64,000 bases of DNA from Zygnema cylindricum (taxonomy: Eukaryota > Streptophyta > Zygnematophyceae > Zygnematales > Zygnemataceae). Of this stretch, positions 56,386 to 64,000 are shown piece after piece. The notes beneath the pieces were generated by a model that had not been told where the DNA came from, did not search any database, and saw only the letters and a program-made list of their open reading frames with translations. Numbering within the stretch: position 1 is the first letter of the stretch; each line of letters starts with the position of its first letter. The stretch lies in contig JBBHKE010001241.1 in NCBI GenBank assembly GCA_037447655.1, positions 127,195 through 191,194 of the forward strand, written 5' to 3'. The position numbers were made by a program, and so were the translations under genes.

Positions 56386-58908
56386 TATTCTTCCTTATCT
56401 CATGGGTTGGCAAGCTTTTGTCGATCCTTCGATTATCGAACCGAACATGATGGAGGGGTCAAAAGTTTACGGAGTTCCTTCAATACCATTTGCAGTTCAA
56501 GACGTTTATCGATCTTAAAAAATAAATCGTTTTTCATTTCTTTTTTTTATCTTTGTTTTAAAGAATTTGTGGAAAAACGGCGAGTTTTTAAGCTAAAAAC
56601 CGGTGTTTGTTTGCGAGTTGTTCTATGAAAAATCGAGAAAAAACGGTGATCCGGTAAAAGTAAAAACGGTGTTTTTTTTATACGAGCCTATGTGAAGGAA
56701 AACCAAGGGTCAGAAAAAAAAGGGTTTTTCCTCTTTTTTTACGAACCCGGGAAAGAGGATTAGGAGTGAAGGATGTAGAATTTGGTTTCCATATTTGAAG
56801 AAGAATAAATATTATTGCCATTATGCGATAATATTGTTCCTCAAATCGTAGTTTTTTTTTACAAAAAAGGAGGAAGCGGAGGAAAATATGACTGTACAGT
56901 ATTGGGAATAGAATCATAAAGCTGGTTTTTAGAAATAGGTTTAGGTAGGAAATAAGAATTCACAATTTTCTTGGCATAAGAAATGGGTTTCTTGAAAGTA
57001 TTTGATCGTTTCTCTTTATGTTTACTTTTTTTTTTTTTTTTTTGTCAAGTTCCTAAGTTTCTGGAGGTGAATATGATGGGAGATAAAAATGAGAGATAAA
57101 AGAAAAGGGTTTTTGCTCTATTCCGTAAAAACTACCTCTATGACCTTTTTATAATAATTAAAATAAGGTAAATTAAGCTTCATTAAGGAAATATGATGGT
57201 AAGCCATCTTAAGTACCTGGGAACAAAAAAAAAAAAAAAAAAGAAAAAAGGTACAAATGAAACTGACAAAGAGAATTTGGGTGGAAAGCCGTGTTGAATA
57301 TTTCTAAAATTGCTTTGGGTCTATCGTTCTAAAGTTCGAAAATTATTGTAAGTCTTGTTGTACGATGATCCGTAAAGTTTCTAAATTGTATCTTTTGTTT
57401 CTAAATTGTATCTTTTCTCAAACAAAATGATGTGAAGTTCAAATTCTTAAATAGAGGTTGTCAAGATCTCAATTTTCATACCTTCAAAAACTAAGAACCT
57501 TTTTGGGTTGAACATACTGGGTGTTGTCGTAAGGGCCATTATTTTTGCACTATACAGGATGCAAACATATAGTGCGCACTATATTGTAGTACGAAGCACA
57601 CCACATGTCACTTTAAGCATGCGTCAGACAGAGGTCTCTATCCCGACTGGTGATGTGACGCTGAAAAATCCGAAAAGAGAATCGGGCAAGTGTGTTTTGG
57701 GCAGCTGAGAAAAAACTTATGAGCGTACATTTCACCAATTATAATTGTTGTTGTTATGACTTTGTTGGAGTTTGGTCTTTTGACGGTGAACATGTAAAAC
57801 CCATTTTATATCTACCCATTTGTGCAAATTCTACTCAACAATCTGCATATAAAAAGCTCATGGACATGCATGCTCATGAACTATGCTTTGAATATCATGA
57901 AACAGTACGTGAGGGGTAAAGTACTCCGGAGCTACCATGCCACATTTAGTTTAATATCATACAATGATGCAGCATCTTGTGCAACACAAATTTTATGCCA
58001 AGTCGTGAGTTACATTTATAGGTTATTATATTTAGCTACATGTATTTGAGCATATAAACATAAAAAAACATGTAAAAAAACATTTACTATAAATCTGTAC
58101 ATATATATGCTTGTATACATGTATTGGTACATGAAAGAACATACCTACACGTAATACATATACATATGCAAGAAATGTACTTTTGCATATATTTATATTT
58201 TCATATGTGTTAAATTATGCATATACATGCACATATACATATAGATATACAGATAAACATAAACAAACATGCGTACACATAAAAATCTCTATGTACGTAT
58301 ACCGAAAAGTATATAGAGTAGTACAAGTACACACACACGCACACAAACACACACACGCACGCACGCACACGCACACACACACACGCACACACACACGCAC
58401 CGTTTTCTACATATTTATACATAGCTTGATTGTTTTGGGTACCTCAATAATGATTGGAACTTATTGTGAAGATGATTAATTTATGTTAACATTTGTAGTT
58501 TCTAAGAGTTTGCAGTTTTTGAGTATGATTTTATATGGACTTATGACTACATTTTTACATTTGAAGGAAGCCACTGAGTGTAAAAAAGTCTCTGATTTTC
58601 CTTTTTCTTTTTCTGTCGATTTTGGATTTCACAATTCAGATTGGTCCAAGGGAATCCAACAATTCGAACTGGTTGATGAGATTCGAACATTGAAAAGCTT
58701 AATGAAGATACTTTTCAATGATTATCTGAAATTTGTTATTATAATGATGAGATTTTGACATTGAAATTGGTAGTTGTGATTATGACATTAAACTTTTGAG
58801 GTGAAATATCTATGAATGAGCAAGCAAACTCAATCACATCTATTTTTTTGATGAATTTATTTGTAACATTTTGACATTAGAACTTGTTGATAGCACTCCT
58901 AACTCAAA
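56386..58908. other. AT-rich remainder of the first duplication unit
   Basis: Contains poly-A/T runs (57029-57046, 57226-57249), an (AC)n tract at 58325-58400, and from 58439 a diverged copy of 49388-49924 (GTACCTCAATAATGATTGG). No gene recognised. Confidence 0.55.
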
Positions 58909-60024
58909 TTAATAGATGGGGTTCTGACATTCAAGTCGGTTGTTGACATTTTGAGATTGAGATTTTTGTGACATTTTATCATTCAGCTTGGACGGAGAAG
59001 ATTTTGCGATTTTAATTTTTAATTAGATTTTAACATTAAATTGAATTTTAAATATGAGACCTTGACAAGAAACTGACTATGAGTTCGTAATATTGGTCGT
59101 ATCCTTCACCAAAATCTCATAGTGAATGTGTTGAGTCGGTCAAAAATTTTGCAGATCTATTTTTACTGTGTTCACGTAAACTTTTGGGTATAAACGATTG
59201 AAAAGGGTTGGGTAACTACAACTTTGTTACCAACAAAACGTTTTTCCAAGGGTGTGTTGTCGTATGCGGAGACTACTTCTCGATATTCAATATAAGTCCA
59301 AGTTTACACTTTGAATCCTCGATACAACATTTTTTTGCTTGTTTACTTTTTAATCGGGATATAAGACACAGCCAACCCAAGAAATAGTCAACCACGTGAC
59401 ATTGGAATCCTGACACGAAATCGACATCGTCCATTTTCGGTTGAACGGTTGGACATTCCGAAACTGGCAGTAGCATGGGCCGTTCAAGTTTTATGAGACT
59501 TAGATGTAAAATTTGGCGTCCGTACCATGCATTTCCTTTTCCGATGGGAATTTTTACAGTCTTAACTCGTAACCCTAAACGGTCCGTCAAACTTTTATCT
59601 CGACTCCGGCCAAATTGCCACTGTTCATGCAAGATTTTGAAAGGTGCAACTATCAAAGGTAGTTATTGAATGTATTTATTAGACGATGGATTCTTATTGG
59701 CATATTTTACTGACGACTTTCAAAAGCTCTTTTATGTTTAGACGTGGTGAATTTTTCCTAGATTTTTAGGGCAAAATTGGAACGAGTTTTGTCCTGTCCT
59801 TTCTTTTAGTAAATTCTTGTCTATCCCAATTACAATGGGAAGGACGTAAGGAAGCGCCGTATCAGCAGTCATAGATAGCTTCTTCCTTTGAGCTTACCTT
59901 CCTCAACAGCCAGTACTCTCAAAGTAATCTAGCTCTCCTCCTCTGTAGTTCTATATGGTGAAATAACAAGGATCTTGCGTGACATATTTTGTTTCTTGGT
60001 CTGTGACATGTAGAATCTTGGGGG

Positions 60025-60258
60025 GCAACATTCATGGCCTTATACGTCGGAGCGGTGCCTGCTGTAAGTATTTGCGTAGTTCTGCAGTCTATGGGAGCTG
60101 TAGGTAGCCGATTCAATATTTTGTTTCTTGGTCTGTGACATGTAAAATCTTGGGGGGCAACATTCATGGCCTCATACGCTCGAGCGGTGCCTGCTGGAAG
60201 TATTTGCGCAATTCTGCAGTCTATGGGAGCTGTAGGTCTGCCTGCAGCTCTGACATAG
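60025..60258 (+). pseudogene. ISG12-domain fragments, second duplication copy
   Basis: Identical by eye to 51041-51274: two 132-bp-spaced fragments with FMA-Y, VP and LQSMGAVG motifs, then a TAG stop. Confidence 0.8.
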
Positions 60259-61362
60259 GCTTTAAGCGTTACAAGAGGAGTAGGAGTAGCAGGAGGAGGA
60301 GCAGGAGGAGTAGCAGGAGGACGAAAAAATAAAACCAAGAAAAAGGACCAGGAGGAGAAGCAAGATGAGAAGCAGAAGGAGTGTAGCAGGAGGAGCAGCG
60401 GGAGGAGTAGCAGGAGGACCAAGAAAAGGACCAAAAAAAGGACTAGGAGGAGAAGTAAGAGGAGAAGCACGAGGAGAAGCAGGAGGAGAAGAAGGAGGAG
60501 AAGCACGAGGAGAAGCAGGCGGCGCAGCATGCAGTAGTAGCAACAACAATAACGGAGCAGCAGCAGCAGTACCAGTAGCTGTCCAAGGTAATAAAGTTAG
60601 CAGATGTGACGCTGACACCCCTCTGATAGATACTCACGAGGGGTCTGAAGGATATGTTAAGGGTCATTTAGCGTCAGTTGACTTAATGTCACTTTTTGTA
60701 CCGTCTGTACATTTTATTTCATGTGAGGGTCCACTTTTGTCTACCTACGTACAAGTCTTTTGTACGACTATCTTTTAGTCTTGTCCGTACTTATCATTAC
60801 ATGAGTCGGTCCAATCTTGTCCCTACTTACAAGTCCTTTGAGCGTCGGTCCAGTCTTGTCGCTTGACTTTACGTCATTACTTTAGTTCTTAATTATTTTT
60901 GTACATTGCCGCCCTAAAGTCAATTCTTTAGACTTTAGACTACATACATTAAAATGTCGACTACATATAGTAGAATCTAGTCGTAACGTCAATTAGGTAA
61001 AGTCACGAACACATTAATTAGAATATAGACTATGATTCTTTTTGTTATAGCGCACCATAGAGCGCTTAGACTCCACAGTAATTAGCAGTGTGTATTTTTT
61101 ATATAAGTGACTCTTTTCACTTAATGAAATAATCCCAAATACAAATCAATTTCTCTCTCCAATGCATTGATTTTTCTCTTGTGTAGAATTTCATGGCTTC
61201 CGCCAATCCACCTCCAATAGGTTATGGGCCCAAATCTTCTCGTGTTTGAAAAAATGCATAGCTGAAAATGACCAATCATAGAAGTTTTGGCCATCAAACT
61301 TCTAGATACTATTAGAAGTGGCATGGCCGGGCCCATGCAGTGGTTATTAAATTCAGAGCTAA

Positions 61363-62156
61363 TGTTAAGATTCTTAGAATCGGGCGATAGAATGGACGAT
61401 CCCAATAAAAGGCATGATGAGCCGACCAGGATTTGAACCTACGACCTTTCACTTAAGCTGCGAACGCACTACCACTGCGGCACCAACTCAAGTGTTACGC
61501 TGGTGGGTCCAATTTTATATAGGTTTTTAGAGTGGATTTTACCACAATTCCGCATATCGAGCGCACGTTTCACGTACGTCAACACCGCCCCTCGAGAGGT
61601 AGCCGGTCATTATTGTCTATGTAAACCTAGTCCCCTTGGCTTTGATACCATGTTAAGATTCCTAGAATCGGGGGACAAAATGGACGATCCCAATAAAGGG
61701 CATAATGAGCCGGCCAAGATTTGAACTTAGGACCTTTCACTTAAGTTGCGAACACACTACCACTGTGCCACCAACTCAGATGTTACGCAAGTGGGTCGAA
61801 TTTTATATAAGTTTTCGTGTGGATTTTCCCACAATTTCGGATATCGAGTGCACATTTCACGTACGTCAACACCCCCCCTCGAGAGGTAGCCGATTATAAT
61901 TGTCCATGTAAACCTTTTCCCCCTCACTCCGATTCCATTTTAAGATTCTTAGAATCAGGGGATAGAATGGACGATCCCAATAAAAGGATTGATGAGCCGG
62001 CCAAGACTTGAACCTGGGACCTTTCACTTAAGCCGCGAACTCACAACCACTCTGCTACCAGCTCAGATGTTACACTGGTGGGTCTAATTTTATATAGGTT
62101 TTTGTTTGGATTTTACCACAATTCCGGATATTGAGCGCACGTTTCACGTACGTTTG
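61363..62156 (-). mobile_element. Tandem TRIM with tRNA-like LTRs, second duplication copy
   Basis: LTRs at 61363-61584, 61651-61871 and about 61938-62156, with the same internal domains and tRNA-like cloverleaves as at 52379-53172. It is duplicated with the whole unit, not by retrotransposition. Confidence 0.85.
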
Positions 62157-62443
62157 AAATTTTGTGGTCTCCATTGACCCACAAAATGAGCAGCCTATGT
62201 AAAGCCTCTAGGATAATATTTTCCCCTTCCACTTTCCCATTGAATAAGCGCCTCCCAGGAAAAAAAATATTCTGCCCACCCTCACCCTTGTGAGGACAAG
62301 AGTCCGTTGAGTCAAACGCAAAAAGAATCACTGAATTTGCTCCCTTGAGCAATAAGTTATGGCTGGTCAAAGATGACATTTATAGTTACAAGCTCTCTTA
62401 GAGAGAGGTCCCTAAATATCACTAAGTCTTGGTCTGCCTACTC

Positions 62444-63042
62444 ACGACTACCTACTACTAAACCCTAGTCCAATAGGAACACTATATAGTAAAAGAAGGT
62501 ACAATGGGCGATGTACTTACTGTACGACCATTGTACGACAAGGTCTACAATGTGACACCTGTCAAATCGGGAGCCATGGTTTCTTCTCCCATCTTCTCCG
62601 GTATAAAATAATGTGGCGCCACGAGGCACCGCGTGACGCTATCTCCGTATGCCGCCAAAATCTCACTTCGCGTGGCGGCTATATTGTCGGTTGTCCGATC
62701 AAAACATATTTTACACGGTTCAGATTCGCGTACATGCATGAATTGTTCCTCATCGTTAGTCTTGTGTTAATTAGCCGTCGCGTTAATATTTATATATATT
62801 TGAAACCCGTCACGTGTTTCCTTTCGACAACGCCTTAGTGGATAAGACGTACGACTACATAGTGGTTCGCAAACCCAGGTTAAAATTTGGACCTAGGCAC
62901 CATTTTGGTAATATATCCTCTACTTCTAAATCTGCCACTTTCTAAATATCGCGGCAGCCATGGCGTGCCTTTGATCCTCACTCTCTCTCTTTAAAGTGGA
63001 AATAAATTAGAGAAGTGAACTATTAATTACCTCTTTTCAACA
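62444..63042 (-). mobile_element. Copia 3' LTR region, second duplication copy
   Basis: Copy of 53460-54058, with the LTR start TGTTGAAAAGAGG at 63042 next to the same polypurine tract. Confidence 0.65.
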
Positions 63043-63055
63043 CTCCCCTTAATTT

Positions 63056-64000
63056 CTAGTCACTAATTAATTTTAATCCACTGTTTTCTCGTCTAAAAAT
63101 CAACTTAGGGGAAGGCACTGGTTTTGTCATCATGTCTGCAATCATTTCTCTATCATTTTTATGAACAAGTTTAGTTATTTTATTTTCTACCTTCTCTTTG
63201 ACAAAGCTTAGTCTAATATCGATATGTTTAGCTTTGAAATGATGTTTTTGATTAGCTGCAATAGAGATAGCAGCTTGATTATCACAAAATATATTTTGAG
63301 TTCCAGACTTCATCAACCCAAGTTCTTCAAAGAGAGATTTAACGCACATTAATTCTTTGGTTGCAGCACAAGAAGCCATGTATTCAGCCTCCATAGTGGA
63401 CTGAGCAACTACTTTTTGTTGCTTGCTACTCCAACAACATGCACCGGATCCAATTTGCAACACATATCCAGTCGTACACCGCCTTAAAGGCACATCTCCA
63501 TAACTGGCATCACTCCAAGTGGTGATGTCAGTGTGCTCCCATCCCAAATGCAACCTCAATTCCCTTGTCCCCACCAGATACCTCATCACCCTTTTAGTAG
63601 CCTCCTAGTCTCTCTTTCTTGGTTCATTTAGACTTCTACTAAGGACACCTAGAGCCGCGGCTATATCCGGACGGCTACAGTTCATAAAATAGATTAAATT
63701 GCCTACAATCTGCGGATAAGGGATATTTTCCATAAATTTTCTTTCTATCTCATCCATCTCATCATTAAAAGTCAATATTCATCTCTTTTCACTCCCCTCA
63801 AGCACTTTCTTCAAATCCATGGGAGTAATACATCCATTTGTTTTTTCCATCTGAAATTTTTATAGCATATTACCGATTGCTTATTTCTGTGTGAGTCTTA
63901 TAATCCTATTCCCTCTATCTCTCTCCATTTGAATTTTTTAAATATACTTCGCTTCATCGAGATCTATCATATCAAAACGGCTTCTAAGATCCCGTTTTAG
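63056..64000 (-). pseudogene. Copia RNase H and partial reverse transcriptase, second duplication copy
   Basis: RNase H frame at 63589-63056 (WSDASYGD, DNQAAISIA) is identical to the first copy. The upstream part carries the same stop codons and is cut by the window end. Confidence 0.9.

Larger units (their letters stand above)
49925..58908. repeat. 8,984-bp tandem duplication, first unit
   Basis: From TTAATAGATGGGGTTC at 49925 the sequence is repeated with a constant offset of 8,984 bp from 58909 to the end of the window. I noticed three differences in 5.1 kb, all transitions (51904/60888, 51983/60967, 52000/60984). The preceding 0.5 kb on each side is related but diverged, with indels, so an older duplication may have seeded unequal exchange. 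Confidence 0.93.
58909..64000. repeat. 8,984-bp tandem duplication, second unit (incomplete at window end)
   Basis: Copy of 49925-55016 at constant offset. It contains the inverted ISG12 5' block (59444-59594), the ISG12-domain relics, the purine repeat, the TRIM array and the Copia 3' half. It runs off the window inside the Copia reverse transcriptase region. Confidence 0.93.

Noticed and set aside
55665-56628. Three overlapping Leu/Ser/Pro-rich plus-strand frames of up to 291 codons
   Set aside because: They are translations of a homopyrimidine simple repeat in all three frames.

Overview
The window is nuclear DNA of a land plant. Two multi-exon genes with GT-AG introns encode plant-type proteins: a mitochondrial CBSX3-like protein and an HDA8-like histone deacetylase. 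The mobile DNA is also of plant type: hAT, Copia, TRIM and MITE elements, with an initiator-tRNA(Met)-type primer binding site. Intergenic DNA is AT-rich and repeat-laden. A non-angiosperm such as a bryophyte or fern is possible, but the sequence does not settle this.

Layout. 1-4230: T-rich DNA, an accessory MITE (1652-1866) and a 640-bp MITE with a perfect 8-bp target duplication (2384-3023). 4231-6320: five-exon CBSX3-like gene. 9233-13898: a complete hAT transposon with matching 8-bp target duplications and an uninterrupted transposase, nested in a MITE end. 14245-18609: five-exon HDA8-like deacetylase with a broken bacterial-looking GAPDH fragment in intron 3. 22226-23113: a single-exon gene for a protein with a C-terminal Ifi-6-16/ISG12 domain and two N-terminal repeats. 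26.7-32.3 kb: two tandem copies of a decayed BED/DUF659 hAT element, one split by an LTR fragment. 32.5-33.5 kb: two promoter relics without their genes, one from a small-heat-shock-like gene and one from the ISG12-like family. 33771-34677: a 907-bp foldback element. 36.1-41.2 kb: a decayed pogo/Tigger-like (DDE_1) transposon. 44.2-45.3 kb: nested MITEs. 45912-46938: a broken His-rich small-heat-shock-like gene. 49.9-64 kb: one 8,984-bp unit followed by the first 5.1 kb of a nearly identical second copy. Each copy carries ISG12-domain relics, a three-LTR tandem TRIM whose LTRs contain a tRNA-Lys(CUU)-like cloverleaf, and a decayed Copia element.

Only CBSX3, HDA8 and the ISG12-like gene look like intact host genes. 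The hAT at 9.2 kb looks autonomous. The ISG12-like family is the main thread: one intact gene, partial domain repeats in the 9-kb duplication, re-ordered copies of its flanking DNA, and a scar where the 5' and 3' flanks are close together without the gene. The TRIM with a tRNA-like LTR and the repeated use of one MITE terminus as an hAT target are the other observations that may be undescribed. All family assignments come from motif recognition by eye; no database search was possible.
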